This document shows, piece by piece, positions 45,414 to 56,543 of a stretch of 64,000 nucleotides of DNA; position 1 is the first letter of the stretch, and every line of letters starts with the position of its first letter. This DNA comes from Brucella haematophila. GTDB lineage: Bacteria; Pseudomonadota; Alphaproteobacteria; Rhizobiales; Rhizobiaceae. Made by a program: the position numbers and the translations under genes. The DNA lies in assembly GCF_005938105.1 (NCBI RefSeq), contig NZ_VCPE01000016.1, positions 62,001 through 126,000 of the forward strand. The letters run 5' to 3'. The notes under the pieces were generated by a model that was given only the letters and a program-made list of their open reading frames with translations, was not told the origin of the DNA and ran no database searches.

Positions 45414-46844
45414 TTATCGAACGAACTGGCGCAGAAGCGTACCGTTGCGTTCAATTTCCATACGCCATGCCAGACCGCGGCCAGCATTCAAAACCGAAGA
45501 AAGATCAGTCACGCTGCGGATCACATTGCCATTGAGGTTGCGAATGATATCGCCCGGGCGCAGCCCCAGCCGCGCTGCAGGCGAACCTGAATAAACGTCC
45601 ATCACGGCAACACCGTTTGCATCGCTCTTCAGACGCAGTTTGGTAGCAGTGGCAGGCGTCAGCTCCTGCACAGCTGCACCGGCGAAGGGATTCTCACCCT
45701 CGATAACGAGGGGCGCTGTCTGCTTAACCTCTGGCGCTTTGGTCAGCTTGACCGGCACAGTGAGATTTTCGCCGCCGCGCAGAATCACAACCGAAACCGT
45801 GCTATCGATACCTGCAGTCGACAGACGATAGCCGAGCACATCCTGATTATCCACGCGTGCGCCCTGCACGGAGAGCACAACGTCGCCAACCTTCAAACCG
45901 GCAGCCTCCGCAGGTCCGCCTTTGGCAACAGCAGTAATCAAAGCGCCATAGGGCTTTTCCATACCGAGGCCTTCGGCGAGATCGGCGGTCACGCCCTGGA
46001 AAGTCGCTCCAATATAAGGACGCTCGAAACTGGAGCTGCCCCGCTGCGCGGCATCAATCACTGCGCGTACCATATTGGACGGAATGGCAAAGCCGATGCC
46101 GACAGAACCGCCTGAGCGTGAATAGATTGCCGTGTTAATACCGATCAGCCGTCCGCGCATATCCACCAAAGCGCCGCCGGAATTACCCGGATTGATGGCT
46201 GCGTCGGTCTGAATGAAGAAGTCGAAATCAGAAATGCCAACCTGCGTGCGTGATTGCGCCGAGACGATGCCGCTCGTTACAGTCTGGCCGACGCCGAACG
46301 GATTGCCGACAGCAAGCACCAGATCGCCCACTTCCACCTCATCGGAATTGCCAAGCGACAGAACCGGGAATTTTTCCTTGGAATCAATCTTCAATACGGC
46401 CAGATCGGTGGTTTCGTCACGCAACAGAAGCTTGCTTTCGAATTCGCGACCATCAGACAGCGCAATCTTGATCTCGTCCGCATCCTTGATGACGTGATTA
46501 TTGGTCACGACAATGCCCGACGCATCGACAATAACGCCAGACCCGAGCGATTGCTGGATGCGCGGCTTGCTATCGCCGAACTGCCTACCGAAAAACTGTT
46601 CAAAGAACGGATCGCCTGCAAATGGCGAGCGCGCTTGAGCCTGCACCTGTCGCGCTGCATAGACATTGACGACGGCGGGCGTCGTTTCCTTGACCAGAGG
46701 CGCGAAGGAAAGCTGCATATCACCGCGACTAAGCGGTATCTGTTTTCCCGGCGCCGCTGGCGCGTCCTGCGCTGAAGCTGGCAGGCATGCCATGCCAATC
46801 GATGCCAGAATGATGCCCGTAATCCCGAAACGTCGCCAATTCAT
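45414..46844 (-). CDS. degQ: Deg/HtrA family periplasmic serine protease (Do-type)
   Basis: A 476-residue protease/chaperone from the ATG at 46842-46844. Residues 1-25 are a Sec signal (MNWRRFGITGIILASIGMAC...ASAQ). The trypsin-like triad is His117 (VVTNNHVIK), Asp147 (DETTDLAVLK) and Ser222 (NPGNSGGAL). Two PDZ domains follow (about 285-370 and 390-470). It degrades or refolds damaged envelope proteins. DegQ versus DegP/MucD naming is uncertain. The upstream in-frame extension to 46934 is not signal-like. Confidence 0.93.
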   Translation of the reverse strand: MNWRRFGITGIILASIGMACLPASAQDAPAAPGKQIPLSRGDMQLSFAPLVKETTPAVVNVYAARQVQAQARSPFAGDPFFEQFFGRQFGDSKPRIQQSLGSGVIVDASGIVVTNNHVIKDADEIKIALSDGREFESKLLLRDETTDLAVLKIDSKEKFPVLSLGNSDEVEVGDLVLAVGNPFGVGQTVTSGIVSAQSRTQVGISDFDFFIQTDAAINPGNSGGALVDMRGRLIGINTAIYSRSGGSVGIGFAIPSNMVRAVIDAAQRGSSSFERPYIGATFQGVTADLAEGLGMEKPYGALITAVAKGGPAEAAGLKVGDVVLSVQGARVDNQDVLGYRLSTAGIDSTVSVVILRGGENLTVPVKLTKAPEVKQTAPLVIEGENPFAGAAVQELTPATATKLRLKSDANGVAVMDVYSGSPAARLGLRPGDIIRNLNGNVIRSVTDLSSVLNAGRGLAWRMEIERNGTLLRQFVR

Positions 46845-47027
46845 GCACAAACTCCGCGCTTTCCCAGCCTTCCCGCAAAACTTCCGATGGAAGCGTGCGA
46901 GACTCGTTGTCCATATGTAATGAACTGAGGCCAAGGATAAAGGGCCACATTGTGACCACGGGCGAAAAGCTGGTGTAATTTTCCCTCACATCCATGTGTG
47001 AGCGCATATGTCAGCAACAGCGCAAAC

Positions 47028-47056
47028 AAAAAGGGCCGCACAAGGCGGCCCTTTTT
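47028..47056 (-). terminator. Terminator of the rpsM-rplQ transcript
   Basis: AAAAGGGCCGC and GCGGCCCTTTTTA pair around ACAAG with A- and T-runs on both sides. It lies 69 bases beyond the rplQ stop and closes the ribosomal supercluster. Confidence 0.92.
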
Positions 47057-47124
47057 AATCTCTTCTCATAATCGTGCATTATCCAACGCAAAGACGCTTC
47101 GCGCTTTTGCTGGAAATGCCTTGA

Positions 47125-47553
47125 TTACGCTGCGTCGGCTTCAGCAGCAGCTTCAGCTTCTACGCGGGCGCGGTCGGCCTTGCCCTTTGCATCGACATCG
47201 CGTTCCACGAATTCAACAACAGCCAGAGGCGCGTTGTCGCCAGCGCGGAAGCCAGCCTTCATGATGCGGATGTAGCCGCCGTTGCGGGTTGCATAGCGCG
47301 TAGCCAGCGTATCGAACAGCTTAGCCACGACCTTAACGTCGCGGATAGCCGAGATAGCCTGACGGCGTGCATGCAGATCGCCGCGCTTGCCGAGTGTTAC
47401 AAGCTTTTCTACGATTGGACGGATTTCCTTAGCCTTAGGAAGCGTGGTCACAATCTGTTCATGCTCGATGAGCGAAGCCGCCATGTTGGCGAACATTGCC
47501 TTGCGATGCGAGGCAGTGCGGTTCAGCTTACGCTGTCCATTACCGTGGCGCAT
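47125..47553 (-). CDS. rplQ: 50S ribosomal protein L17
   Basis: A 142-residue protein with the family start [35 protein letters not shown]17 lies near the tunnel exit. Its C-terminal about 25 residues are acidic/alanine-rich ([21 protein letters not shown]), longer than the 127-residue E. coli protein, as is common in alphaproteobacteria. It follows rpoA and ends the operon. Confidence 0.97.
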   Translation of the reverse strand: MRHGNGQRKLNRTASHRKAMFANMAASLIEHEQIVTTLPKAKEIRPIVEKLVTLGKRGDLHARRQAISAIRDVKVVAKLFDTLATRYATRNGGYIRIMKAGFRAGDNAPLAVVEFVERDVDAKGKADRARVEAEAAAEADAA

Positions 47554-47654
47554 GGCCTTCTCCTTTAATTCGTAACGTACCGGGGTATGCCGGTCTTATC
47601 TTCGTTTTACGCATTGTCCGACGCGAAACCGTTTCGCAGTTTCGCTGGAAATGC

Positions 47655-48668
47655 TTAGTATTGGTCTTCGTAACGCTTTGCGAGATCTTCGATATTTTCC
47701 GGCGGCCAGGACGGGATTTCCATACCAAGATGGAGACCCATCGACGCGAGAACTTCCTTGATCTCGTTGAGCGACTTGCGGCCGAAATTCGGAGTCCGCA
47801 GCATCTCGGCTTCCGTCTTCTGGATCAGATCGCCGATGTAGACGATGTTGTCGTTCTTCAGGCAGTTTGCCGAACGGACAGACAGTTCGAGTTCGTCGAC
47901 CTTCTTGAGCAGAGCCGGGTTGAAAGCCAGTTCCGCAACCTGTTCCTGCGGAGCTTCCTTCTGAGGCTCTTCGAAGTTGACGAAGATCGCCAGCTGGTCC
48001 TGGAGAATACGAGCAGCGTAAGCCACTGCGTCTTCGCCCGTAACCGAACCGTTGGTCTCAATGTTCAGCGTCAGCTTGTCATAATCGAGAACCTGACCTT
48101 CACGGGTGTTCTCGATCTTGTACGACACCTTGCGAACCGGAGAATACAGGCTGTCGACCGGGATAAGCCCAATCGGAGCGTCTTCCGCACGGTTGCGGTC
48201 GGCAGGCACATAGCCCTTGCCGGTGTTGACGGTGAATTCCATGCGGATTTCAGCGCCTTCGTCCAGCGTGCAGATGACGTGATCCGGGTTAAGGATTTCG
48301 ACATCGCCGACAGTCTGAATGTCGCCAGCCGTAACGGCGCCTGGGCCTTCCTTGCGGACGACCATGCGCTTCGGGCCCTCGCCTTCCATACGGATGGCGA
48401 TTTCCTTGACGTTCAGAACGATATCCGTCACGTCTTCGCGGACGCCCGGAATAGAAGAGAATTCATGCAGAACGCCGTCGATCTGTACGGCGGTCACGGC
48501 AGCGCCGCGCAGCGACGACAGAAGTACGCGACGCAAAGCATTGCCGAGCGTCAGACCGAAGCCGCGTTCCAGCGGTTCAGCAACGACGGTTGCATGCGTG
48601 CGAGAGCCGTGGGTGATAAATTCCACCTTGTTCGGCTTGATCAGTTCCTGCCAGTTCTTCTGGATCAT
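47655..48668 (-). CDS. rpoA: DNA-directed RNA polymerase subunit alpha
   Basis: A 337-residue subunit. N-terminal domain (about 1-235) for dimerisation and core assembly begins [17 protein letters not shown] and includes [21 protein letters not shown] linker precedes the C-terminal domain (about 255-325) with [47 protein letters not shown], which binds UP elements and activators. It sits between rpsK and rplQ as in most bacteria. Confidence 0.98.
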   Translation of the reverse strand: MIQKNWQELIKPNKVEFITHGSRTHATVVAEPLERGFGLTLGNALRRVLLSSLRGAAVTAVQIDGVLHEFSSIPGVREDVTDIVLNVKEIAIRMEGEGPKRMVVRKEGPGAVTAGDIQTVGDVEILNPDHVICTLDEGAEIRMEFTVNTGKGYVPADRNRAEDAPIGLIPVDSLYSPVRKVSYKIENTREGQVLDYDKLTLNIETNGSVTGEDAVAYAARILQDQLAIFVNFEEPQKEAPQEQVAELAFNPALLKKVDELELSVRSANCLKNDNIVYIGDLIQKTEAEMLRTPNFGRKSLNEIKEVLASMGLHLGMEIPSWPPENIEDLAKRYEDQY

Positions 48669-48779
48669 GTGAGTATCCCTCTATCAATCGTCGCTACCAT
48701 CCTATCGTAGCGATCAAGTGAAGAAACCGCAGAGGAGCCCCGGATGAAATCCGAGGCTCTTACAGCATGTGAACGAGGA

Positions 48780-49169
48780 TTAGACCCGGCGCTTCTTGCG
48801 CGGACGGCAACCGTTGTGCGGGATCGGCGTAACATCGCGGATCGACGTGATCACAAAGCCGGCAGCCTGAAGGGCGCGCAGCGCAGATTCACGGCCAGAG
48901 CCCGGTCCGCAAACCTCGACTTCGAGGGAGCGCATGCCGTGTTCCTGAGCCTTCTTGGCGCAATCTTCGGCAGCGATCTGTGCGGCGAACGGGGTCGACT
49001 TACGCGAACCCTTGAAACCCTGAGCACCTGCGGAAGACCAGGCAATAGCATTGCCCTGAGCATCCGTGATGGTGATCATGGTGTTGTTGAACGTCGAATT
49101 TACGTGGGCAACGCCCGACGAGATGTTTTTACGCTCGCGACGGCGAACGCGCGTGGCTTCCTTGGCCAT
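48780..49169 (-). CDS. rpsK: 30S ribosomal protein S11
   Basis: A 129-residue platform protein: [34 protein letters not shown] and the [10 protein letters not shown] end. It contacts the Shine-Dalgarno helix. Part of the alpha-operon block rpsM-rpsK-rpoA-rplQ. Confidence 0.97.
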
Positions 49170-49298
49170 GATAGTCCTTTCAATCGATCTCTACACCGCC
49201 GTAATTCCAGCGGCTACACCGGTCCTCAAGAAAGGACCAGTATCAAACCCAACCGGCGCACCGGAAAGGCCCGACGGAACGAAAACGTTCCGTCGAAA

Positions 49299-49667
49299 TT
49301 ACTTCTTCTTGCCTGCGATAGCCTTCGCCGGACCCTTACGGGTGCGTGCGTTGGTATGCGTGCGCTGACCGCGAACCGGCAGCGAACGACGATGACGCAG
49401 GCCGCGGTAGCAACCCAGGTCCATCAGGCGCTTGATGTTCATCGAAACTTCACGACGCAGGTCACCTTCGACCTGGTAGTCAGCATCGATTGCTTCGCGG
49501 ATCTGAAGGACTTCAGCATCCGTCAGCTGGTTAACGCGACGATCGTCGGCAATGCCAACCTTCGTTACGATTTCCCGAGCAAATTTCGGTCCAATCCCGT
49601 GGATGTACTGAAGCGCAATAACAACGCGCTTGTTCGTCGGGATGTTGACGCCAGCGATACGTGCCAC
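49299..49667 (-). CDS. rpsM: 30S ribosomal protein S13
   Basis: A 122-residue head protein that bridges to the 50S subunit: [56 protein letters not shown]. It is first of the alpha operon; the upstream 342-base gap holds the adk terminator and probably a promoter. rpmJ, often just upstream, is absent here. Confidence 0.97.
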   Translation of the reverse strand: MARIAGVNIPTNKRVVIALQYIHGIGPKFAREIVTKVGIADDRRVNQLTDAEVLQIREAIDADYQVEGDLRREVSMNIKRLMDLGCYRGLRHRRSLPVRGQRTHTNARTRKGPAKAIAGKKK

Positions 49668-50009
49668 GTCTGTTCTCCTTAATGTTAATCACTTCCGCCT
49701 GAAAGACTAATCCCCCAGACAGCATAAAACGACCGGTATCGGCCTCTTTTCGATTTCCGCCGCTACCTGCCATTCAAAACCAAATGAAGTGGCGCAGTCT
49801 TTGACGGAATCGCCCGAAAAAGTCAACTCTTAAACGTCCGTAAAGCCATCAAACCGGCCTGACAGACAATCAAAGCGACTTCTGGAAGCAATAAACGGGC
49901 AGAGAATCGCAAAGCGTTTCTCTGCCCGTGTTTGTATCTGCGCATCCTGCTTTACAAAAACCGATCCCGGTATCTGAGCCGATGCTATAGTCCAAGGCTT
50001 TGAAAAGCC
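49668..50009. other. Gap between adk and rpsM
   Basis: The 342 bases hold the adk terminator and, presumably, the promoter for rpsM-rplQ. No rpmJ (L36) frame was found, nor another gene. AT content is modest. Confidence 0.5.
49897..49930 (-). terminator. Terminator after adk
   Basis: CGGGCAGAGAA and TTCTCTGCCCG form an 11-bp stem with a 12-base loop; on the reverse strand it is followed by TTTATT. It splits the S10/spc block from the alpha operon. Confidence 0.85.
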
Positions 50010-50594
50010 TTATGCCGGAACGAGAATTCTCTCGATTTCAGCGGTAACTTCTTCAACCGGAGCCATACCGTTGAGGACACGCAATTCGCCAGTCCCGGCA
50101 TAGTAGGTCGAAAGCGGCGCGGTCTTCTCGCGATATTCGACAAGACGCTTGCGGAAAGCTTCCGGATTATCATCCGAACGCACCTGACCGCCCTTGGCGA
50201 TCGTTTCGGCCACGCGGCTCTCCATCCGCTTGACCAGTGCATTCTCATCAACCTTCAGCTCGATGACAGCATCAAGCTTCAGGCCTTTGTTTGCGAGCAT
50301 TCCGCCGAGAGCTTCAGCTTGCGGAACGGTACGCGGGTAGCCGTCGAGAATGAAACCGTTCGCGCAATCCGGAGCATCAATGCGCTCCGACACGATCTGG
50401 TTGACGATCTCGTCGGATACCAGCTGACCGGCATCCATGACTGCTTTGGCGCGCTTTCCGACTTCGCTTTGCTGAGCGACTGCCGAACGCAGCATGTCGC
50501 CAGTCGAAAGCTGCGGAATTCCATGCTTCTTGGTAAGAAGTCCAGCCTGCGTCCCCTTACCTGCTCCGGGCGGCCCAAGAAGTATCAGTCTCAT
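50010..50594 (-). CDS. adk: Adenylate kinase
   Basis: A 194-residue enzyme interconverting AMP, ADP and ATP. The P-loop is GPPGAGKGT at 7-15; AMP-binding LSTGDMLR and [13 protein letters not shown] follow. It is the short form without the 38-residue LID insert of E. coli Adk. The start overlaps the secY stop by 4 bases, so it is coupled within the spc operon. Confidence 0.97.
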   Translation of the reverse strand: MRLILLGPPGAGKGTQAGLLTKKHGIPQLSTGDMLRSAVAQQSEVGKRAKAVMDAGQLVSDEIVNQIVSERIDAPDCANGFILDGYPRTVPQAEALGGMLANKGLKLDAVIELKVDENALVKRMESRVAETIAKGGQVRSDDNPEAFRKRLVEYREKTAPLSTYYAGTGELRVLNGMAPVEEVTAEIERILVPA

Positions 50595-51931
50595 TTATTG
50601 CGTTTCCCACCTCTGAGTTTGGACTTCTTGATCAGCCCTTCATACTGATGGGCGATAAGATGTCCCTGAACTTGCGCAACCGTATCGAGCGTCACGCTCA
50701 CAACGATCAGCAGCGATGTACCACCAAGATAGAATGGCACGCCGGTCGCGGAAATCAGGAATTCCGGCAGAAGACAGACAAGCATAATATAGATCGCGCC
50801 GACAACCGTAATGCGGGTCAACACATAGTCTATATATTCGGCAGTCCGTTCACCGGGGCGAATGCCCGGGATGAAGCCGGAATGCTTCTTGAGCTGGTCA
50901 GCCGTGTCCTTGGGATTGAACACGATGGCCGTATAGAAGAAGCAGAAGAACGCCATCAAGCCAGCGTAGAACAGCATGTAAAGCGGCTGTCCATGGCCCA
51001 ACGCATTGAGAATCGTGGTCGCCCAACCAGGCATTTCAGTCGTGTTGGCGAAGCCAGCAACAGTCGCTGGCAAAAGCAGCAGCGACGATGCGAAGATCGG
51101 CGGAATAACGCCTGCGGTATTGAGCTTCAGCGGCAGGTGCGAAGTATCGCCCTGGAACATACGGTTGCCAACCTGACGCTTCGGATACTGGATCAGCAGG
51201 CGGCGCTGCGCACGCTCGACGAACACGATGACCGCGATCAGAGCGATTGCGAGCACGATAACGCCCAGAATGAGGCCCGTCGACAGAGCACCGGTACGGC
51301 CCAGTTCCAGCGTGCCGGAAATGGCATGCGGAAGGTTTGCAACGATACCCGAGAAGATGATCAGCGAAATACCGTTACCGATACCGCGTGCCGTGATCTG
51401 CTCACCGAGCCACATCAGGAACATGGTGCCGCCAACAAGGGTAATCACCGATGAAACGATGAAGAACGGTCCCGGATTCATGACAATGCCGTTGCCCGAC
51501 TGCAAGCCAACCGAAATGGCATAAGCCTGAACGAGCGCCAGAAGCACTGTACCGTAACGCGTATACTGATTGATGATCTTGCGGCCCGCCTCGCCTTCCT
51601 TCTTCAGCGCTTCAAGCGACGGAACAACCGACGTCATGAGCTGCACGATGATGGAGGCCGAGATGTAAGGCATGATGCCGAGCGCGAAAATGGCCATACG
51701 ACCAACAGCGCCACCGGCGAACATGTTGAAAAGTCCGAGCACACCCTGGCTATGCTGCTGGAAAGCCTGCGCAAGAGCGTCAGGATTGATTCCTGGAAGC
51801 GGAATATAGGTGCCGAACCGATATACGAGCAAAGCGCCCAGAGTAAACCAGATGCGCTTCTTGAGTTCTTCAGCTTTCGAAAAAGCCGAGAAATTGAGAT
51901 TGGAAACTAGCTGTTCAGCAGCCGATGCCAT
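50591..51931 (-). CDS. secY: Preprotein translocase channel subunit SecY
   Basis: A 446-residue inner-membrane protein with ten transmembrane helices, forming the Sec channel with SecE and SecG. Family segments are clear: [59 protein letters not shown], the plug/pore region, and [16 protein letters not shown] near the end. The 217-base gap before it contains a nested inverted repeat. It follows rplO, the usual spc order. Confidence 0.97.
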   Translation of the reverse strand: MASAAEQLVSNLNFSAFSKAEELKKRIWFTLGALLVYRFGTYIPLPGINPDALAQAFQQHSQGVLGLFNMFAGGAVGRMAIFALGIMPYISASIIVQLMTSVVPSLEALKKEGEAGRKIINQYTRYGTVLLALVQAYAISVGLQSGNGIVMNPGPFFIVSSVITLVGGTMFLMWLGEQITARGIGNGISLIIFSGIVANLPHAISGTLELGRTGALSTGLILGVIVLAIALIAVIVFVERAQRRLLIQYPKRQVGNRMFQGDTSHLPLKLNTAGVIPPIFASSLLLLPATVAGFANTTEMPGWATTILNALGHGQPLYMLFYAGLMAFFCFFYTAIVFNPKDTADQLKKHSGFIPGIRPGERTAEYIDYVLTRITVVGAIYIMLVCLLPEFLISATGVPFYLGGTSLLIVVSVTLDTVAQVQGHLIAHQYEGLIKKSKLRGGKRNK

Positions 51932-52048
51932 TAAATTTCTCCGGTGAAAAGTCTCCGGTCCCCTACTCCCATCGACACGCGTTTATTCAACCCGCGTCCT
52001 CACGGACAAGAAGACCCAACCCAGATATGCGCATTGGCATAAATGTGC

Positions 52049-52128
52049 AAGCGGCGGCCCAGATTTTATCGCAATTCCAAATAGAAAAATGCCTTGCATT
52101 TATCCGGAACTGCTCTGGGCCGCCGCTT
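52049..52128 (-). promoter_or_regulatory. Nested inverted repeat between rplO and secY
   Basis: AAGCGGCGGCCCAGA (52049-52063) and TCTGGGCCGCCGCTT (52114-52128) are perfect 15-base arms around 50 bases. Inside, the reverse strand has AAATGC-AAG-GCATTTTTC, a small stem followed by T, which looks like an attenuator or processing hairpin. On the reverse strand it lies in the transcript from rplO into secY. Confidence 0.55.
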
Positions 52129-52148
52129 ATAATTTTAGTGCAGGAGCC

Positions 52149-52622
52149 TTATTCGGCAGCTGCGGCTTCAGGAAGCTTGATGCTACCGCCAGCCTTTTCG
52201 ATTTTCTCGACTGCCGACTTGGAAGCGCCAGCAACCTCAAAGGTTACCTTAGCCTTCAGTTCGCCATCCGAAAGAATGCGAACGCCGTCCTTGGCGCGAC
52301 GAATCACACCAGCAGCCTTCAGCGCTTCGAGGTTCACAACAGCCTTGGCATCCAGCTTGCCGGCGTCGATAGCGGCCTGAACACGGCCGAGCGACACAAC
52401 GTTGAAGCTCTTTGCGAAGATGTTGGTGAAGCCGCGCTTTGGCAGACGGCGGTAGATTGGCATCTGGCCGCCTTCGAAGCCATTGATCGCGACGCCCGAA
52501 CGGGACTTCTGACCCTTGACGCCGCGGCCAGCGGTCTTGCCGGTGCCCGAGCCGATACCACGGCCAACGCGCTTGCGAGCCTTGACGGAACCTGGCTTAT
52601 CACGCAGATCGTTGAGTTTCAT
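52149..52622 (-). CDS. rplO: 50S ribosomal protein L15
   Basis: A 157-residue large-subunit protein: [43 protein letters not shown], the basic, glycine-rich N-terminal arm, followed by the globular fold. It stabilises 23S domains. Order rpmD-rplO-secY is standard. Confidence 0.98.
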   Translation of the reverse strand: MKLNDLRDKPGSVKARKRVGRGIGSGTGKTAGRGVKGQKSRSGVAINGFEGGQMPIYRRLPKRGFTNIFAKSFNVVSLGRVQAAIDAGKLDAKAVVNLEALKAAGVIRRAKDGVRILSDGELKAKVTFEVAGASKSAVEKIEKAGGSIKLPEAAAAE

Positions 52623-52641
52623 GTCTCTATCCCCTGCGTTA

Positions 52642-52842
52642 TCAGGCCTCGTCCACGATGCGGACGAGATGCTGAACCTTGGCGATCATGCCACGAACCG
52701 AAGGAGTATCCTCCAGCGTGCGGCGGCGGTGCATTTTGTTAAGTCCGAGACCGATCAGCGTTGCACGCTGCTCGGCTGGACGACGGATAGGGCTTCCGAT
52801 CTGTTCGACCGTAACCGTCTTACCCTTCTTCTCAGCCATCAC
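52642..52842 (-). CDS. rpmD: 50S ribosomal protein L30
   Basis: A 66-residue protein: [55 protein letters not shown]. The short ferredoxin-like fold is recognised at once. L30 is present here although it is lost in some bacteria. Confidence 0.97.
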   Translation of the reverse strand: MMAEKKGKTVTVEQIGSPIRRPAEQRATLIGLGLNKMHRRRTLEDTPSVRGMIAKVQHLVRIVDEA

Positions 52843-52940
52843 TCAAATCCTTTGTCTATGGCGTATCCGGTGGCCCGGCCCAGTATCGAATGCAACTTCT
52901 TGCAGAAACTGCCAGGCCCCGGACTAACACAAACTATCGG

Positions 52941-53501
52941 CTATTCTTCCGAACCGACCACATCATGGCGGCGAGCCTGAAGGGTCGAGTACTTGATGCC
53001 GCGCTGTGCCGCGATATCCTTCGGATGCATCTGATGCTTGAGAGCATCAAACGTCGCGCGAACCATGTTGTATGGGTTCGACGAACCGAGCGACTTGGCA
53101 ACAACGTCCTGAACGCCGAGCGTTTCGAACACTGCACGCATCGGACCACCGGCGATGATACCCTTACCGGCAGGAGCTGCACGGAGCAGAACCTTGCCAG
53201 CGCCATGACGGCCTTCGACGTCATGATGCAGAGTACGACCCGAACGCAGCGGAACGAAGATCATGTCGCGCTTGGCAGCTTCGGTAGCCTTACGGATAGC
53301 TTCCGGCACTTCACGTGCCTTGCCATGACCGAAGCCTACGCGGCCCTTCTGATCGCCAACGACGACGAGAGCAGCAAAACCGAAGCGACGGCCGCCCTTG
53401 ACGACCTTGGCTACGCGGTTGATGTGAACGAGCTTGTCAACGAACTCGCTGTCGCGCTCCTCGCGACCGCGGTCTTCGCGGTTACGTTCTCTCTGTGCCA
53501 T
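52941..53501 (-). CDS. rpsE: 30S ribosomal protein S5
   Basis: A 186-residue protein from the ATG at 53499-53501 ([30 protein letters not shown]). The dsRBD-like domain and the [24 protein letters not shown] segment are seen. S5 with S4 and S12 governs decoding fidelity. The N-terminus is extra-charged compared with E. coli. Confidence 0.97.
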   Translation of the reverse strand: MAQRERNREDRGREERDSEFVDKLVHINRVAKVVKGGRRFGFAALVVVGDQKGRVGFGHGKAREVPEAIRKATEAAKRDMIFVPLRSGRTLHHDVEGRHGAGKVLLRAAPAGKGIIAGGPMRAVFETLGVQDVVAKSLGSSNPYNMVRATFDALKHQMHPKDIAAQRGIKYSTLQARRHDVVGSEE

Positions 53502-53543
53502 ATCCTGATTTCCTTTTTTCTTTTCCGGAAGCACAAACTTCTA

Positions 53544-53906
53544 TTAGAAGCTGAGGCCGCTTTCGCGGGCAGCTTCGGCGAGAGCCTTCACGCGGCCGTG
53601 GAAAATGAAAGCACCACGGTCGAACACTACGTCCTTGACGCCAGCCTTGACGGCGCGCTCAGCAACCAGCTTGCCGACAGCAGCTGCTGCTGCCTGGTCT
53701 GCACCAGTCTTGAGCTTGCCCTTGAGGTCGCCATCGAGGGTCGAAGCGGCCGCAAGCGTAACGCCGCGGACGTCGTCGATGATCTGGGCGTAGATGTTCT
53801 TCGAAGAGCGATGTACGCTGAGGCGTGGTCGGCCGTTGGCGGCAGACTTGAGCTGACGGCGCACGCGAGCAGCGCGACGCTGCAAAGTTTCTTTTGGCGA
53901 TGCCAT
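53544..53906 (-). CDS. rplR: 50S ribosomal protein L18
   Basis: A 120-residue 5S rRNA-binding protein: [50 protein letters not shown] and [23 protein letters not shown]. It forms the central protuberance with L5 and L25. It sits between rplF and rpsE. Confidence 0.98.
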   Translation of the reverse strand: MASPKETLQRRAARVRRQLKSAANGRPRLSVHRSSKNIYAQIIDDVRGVTLAAASTLDGDLKGKLKTGADQAAAAAVGKLVAERAVKAGVKDVVFDRGAFIFHGRVKALAEAARESGLSF

Positions 53907-53918
53907 GACGCGCTTCCC

Positions 53919-54452
53919 TTACTTCTTCTTGCCTTCTTTGCGAACGATCTTCTCGCCCGCATACTTGACGCCCTTGCCCTTGTAAGGCTCGGGGCCGCGA
54001 TATTCGCGGATCTCAGCCGCGACCTGACCGACCTGCTGCTTGTCGATACCGGTGACGACGATTTCCGTCGGCTTCGGTACAGCAACAGTGATGCCAGCAG
54101 GCACGTCATAGACCACTTCGTGGCTGAAGCCGAGCGAAAGCTGCAGGTTCTTGCCCTGCATGGCAGCGCGGTAACCGACGCCGCTGATTTCGAGCTTCTT
54201 TTCGAAGCCGTCCTTCACGCCAACAAAAATGTTGGAGATCATCGTGCGGGACATGCCCCACTTCGAACGAGCTTCCTTCGACTGGTCGCGCGGATCGACG
54301 CTGACAGCGCCATCTTCCAGCTTAACCAGAACTTCATCGTGCACGACGAAGGAGAGTTCACCCTTCGCGCCCTTGGCCTTGACGATCTGCCCATCAACAC
54401 TGGCGGTCACGCCTGCCGGGACCGGCACGGGTTTTTTACCGATACGAGACAT
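53919..54452 (-). CDS. rplF: 50S ribosomal protein L6
   Basis: A 177-residue protein: [41 protein letters not shown], two L6 repeats, and [28 protein letters not shown]. It lies near the factor-binding site. Confidence 0.98.
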   Translation of the reverse strand: MSRIGKKPVPVPAGVTASVDGQIVKAKGAKGELSFVVHDEVLVKLEDGAVSVDPRDQSKEARSKWGMSRTMISNIFVGVKDGFEKKLEISGVGYRAAMQGKNLQLSLGFSHEVVYDVPAGITVAVPKPTEIVVTGIDKQQVGQVAAEIREYRGPEPYKGKGVKYAGEKIVRKEGKKK

Positions 54453-54490
54453 TTTAATACCTGTCTTTTATCTGTTCGCTGTCAACCGCA

Positions 54491-54889
54491 TCAGAAGATG
54501 CGGCAGAGCAGCTCACCACCAACGTTTTGTTCACGGGCTTCATGATCCGCCATAACGCCCTTCGGCGTGGAGAGGATCGAGATGCCGAGACCGTTCGCGA
54601 CCTGCGGGATCGACTTGACCGACACGTAAACGCGACGACCAGGCTTCGATACGCGGCTAATCTCGCGGATAACCGGAACACCTTCATAATACTTCAGCTC
54701 GATTTCGATCTCGGCCTTGCCGTTCACGAATTCGCTCTGCGAGTAACCGCGGATGTAACCTTCAGACTGAAGAACATCGAGAACGCGAGCGCGCAGCTTC
54801 GAAGCCGGGGTCGTAACCTTGGTCTTCTTGCGGCCTACTGCGTTGCGGATACGGGTCAGCATATCGCCGAGAGGATCTGACACAGACAT
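54491..54889 (-). CDS. rpsH: 30S ribosomal protein S8
   Basis: A 132-residue protein: [45 protein letters not shown], with the C-terminal [26 protein letters not shown], the 16S h21 contact. In E. coli, S8 represses the spc operon by binding near rplE; whether this holds here is not visible. Confidence 0.98.
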   Translation of the reverse strand: MSVSDPLGDMLTRIRNAVGRKKTKVTTPASKLRARVLDVLQSEGYIRGYSQSEFVNGKAEIEIELKYYEGVPVIREISRVSKPGRRVYVSVKSIPQVANGLGISILSTPKGVMADHEAREQNVGGELLCRIF

Positions 54890-54899
54890 ATGCTACTCC

Positions 54900-55205
54900 T
54901 TACCAGCTCGACTTGACGATGCCCGGGATCTGACCGAGCGAACCCAACTGACGGAGCGCAATACGCGACATCTTCAGTTTACGGTAATAACCACGCGGAC
55001 GGCCCGACACTTCGCAACGATTGCGAATACGAACCTTCGATGAATTGCGCGGCAGTTCGGCAAGCCGGATAGTGGCGCGGAAGCGCTCCTCCAGCGGAAG
55101 GCCCTGATCCATTACGATCGCCTTCAGGCGTGCACGCTTTTCAGCATGACGCTTAACCAACTTTTCGCGGCGCTTGTTTTTTTCGACTGCGCTAGTCTTG
55201 GCCAT
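54900..55205 (-). CDS. rpsN: 30S ribosomal protein S14 (zinc-free type)
   Basis: A 101-residue protein: [33 protein letters not shown], ending [22 protein letters not shown]. Length and lack of the CxxC-CxxC knuckle mark the zinc-independent class. Between rplE and rpsH as usual. Confidence 0.98.
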   Translation of the reverse strand: MAKTSAVEKNKRREKLVKRHAEKRARLKAIVMDQGLPLEERFRATIRLAELPRNSSKVRIRNRCEVSGRPRGYYRKLKMSRIALRQLGSLGQIPGIVKSSW

Positions 55206-55232
55206 GTTATCTATACCTCGCTACGCTTGCCG

Positions 55233-55790
55233 TTACTGCCGAAACGGGAAGTTGAATGCACGCAGAAGAGAGCGCGCTTCATCATCCGTCTTGGCGGTCG
55301 TGCAAACGATGATGTCCATGCCCCAGATCTGATCAACCTTATCGTAGTTGATTTCGGGGAACACGATGTGCTCCTTGATGCCCATGGCGAAGTTGCCACG
55401 TCCGTCAAAGCTCTTCGGGTTCAGGCCGCGGAAGTCGCGAACGCGAGGAAGAGCAATCGTAACCAGACGATCAAGGAATTCATACATGCGGTCCTGGCGA
55501 AGGGTGACCTTCGTGCCGATCGGCATGTCTTCACGCAACTTAAAGGTTGCGATCGAGTTACGGGCGCGCGTGATGACGGCCTTCTGGCCAGCAATCTGGC
55601 TGAGGTCTTCTGCGGCTACCGACGGCTTCTTCGAATCGCCGGTGGCTTCGCCAACGCCCATATTGAGGACAACCTTGGTGATGCGTGGAATCTGCATCTC
55701 GTTGTCGTATTTGAACTCTTCAAGCAGAGCCTTACGGATATTATCCTGATAAAGCTTCTTGAAGCGTGGAAGTGCCTTAGCTTCAGCCAT
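55233..55790 (-). CDS. rplE: 50S ribosomal protein L5
   Basis: A 185-residue 5S rRNA-binding protein: [43 protein letters not shown], and the [30 protein letters not shown] end. Its start overlaps the rplX end by 8 bases, so the two are tightly coupled. Confidence 0.98.
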   Translation of the reverse strand: MAEAKALPRFKKLYQDNIRKALLEEFKYDNEMQIPRITKVVLNMGVGEATGDSKKPSVAAEDLSQIAGQKAVITRARNSIATFKLREDMPIGTKVTLRQDRMYEFLDRLVTIALPRVRDFRGLNPKSFDGRGNFAMGIKEHIVFPEINYDKVDQIWGMDIIVCTTAKTDDEARSLLRAFNFPFRQ

Positions 55791-56094
55791 CGATCAGCGC
55801 TCCAGAACGTTTTGCGACACGAACCTTCTTGCCGTCCTCAACGCGGAAACCGACGCGGGTCGGCTTGCCGTCCTTGGGATCAACAATTGCCAGGTTGGAC
55901 AGGTGCATCGGCGCTTCCTTGGAGATAATGCCGGCTTCCTGGGTCTGGGTCTGGCGCTGATGACGCTTCACAATATTAATGCCGCGTACGAGCGCCTGCT
56001 CGTCCTTAGGCATAACCTTAAGGACCTCGCCCTTACGGCCCTTGTCCTTACCGGACAGCACGACAACGCTGTCGCCTTTGCGAATCTTTTGCAT
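55783..56094 (-). CDS. rplX: 50S ribosomal protein L24
   Basis: A 103-residue assembly-initiating protein: [48 protein letters not shown] motif at about 4-30. Its end overlaps rplE by 8 bases. Confidence 0.98.
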   Translation of the reverse strand: MQKIRKGDSVVVLSGKDKGRKGEVLKVMPKDEQALVRGINIVKRHQRQTQTQEAGIISKEAPMHLSNLAIVDPKDGKPTRVGFRVEDGKKVRVAKRSGALIDG

Positions 56095-56106
56095 CGTTGT
56101 GCTTCC

Positions 56107-56475
56107 TTACAGAACTTCCGGAGCCAGCGAGATGATCTTCATGTGGTTCTTTGCGCGAAGTTCGCGCGGAACCGGTCCGAAGATACGCGTGCCGATAGGC
56201 TCTTTCTTGTTATCGATGAGAACAGCTGCGTTGTTATCAAAACGAATTACGCTGCCGTCCGGACGACGGATGTCCTTGGCGGTGCGTACAACAACCGCCT
56301 TCATCACGTCACCCTTCTTGACGCGGCCGCGCGGAATAGCTTCCTTGATCGACACCACAATGATGTCGCCAACGGAAGCATAACGCCGCTTCGAGCCGCC
56401 CAGCACCTTGATGCACATGACACGACGTGCGCCGGAGTTATCCGCCACGTCGAGGTTTGTTTGCATCTGAATCAT
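56107..56475 (-). CDS. rplN: 50S ribosomal protein L14
   Basis: A 122-residue protein: [56 protein letters not shown]. Near-invariant across bacteria. It begins the spc block after rpsQ with a 68-base gap. Confidence 0.98.
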   Translation of the reverse strand: MIQMQTNLDVADNSGARRVMCIKVLGGSKRRYASVGDIIVVSIKEAIPRGRVKKGDVMKAVVVRTAKDIRRPDGSVIRFDNNAAVLIDNKKEPIGTRIFGPVPRELRAKNHMKIISLAPEVL

Positions 56476-56543
56476 GACTGGCCGCCTTCTTTTCCTTCAG
56501 CTGGTTAAGGGCTCCTGCCCTACCTAAGCTGCGTGTTTGTAAT

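Noticed and set aside
49668-50009. rpmJ (L36) between adk and rpsM
   Set aside because: No frame with the cysteine-rich L36 pattern was found; in alphaproteobacteria it is normally elsewhere.
52890-54545. 551-residue plus-strand frame across rpsE-rplR-rplF
   Set aside because: It runs antisense through three strongly conserved ribosomal protein genes and matches nothing recognisable.
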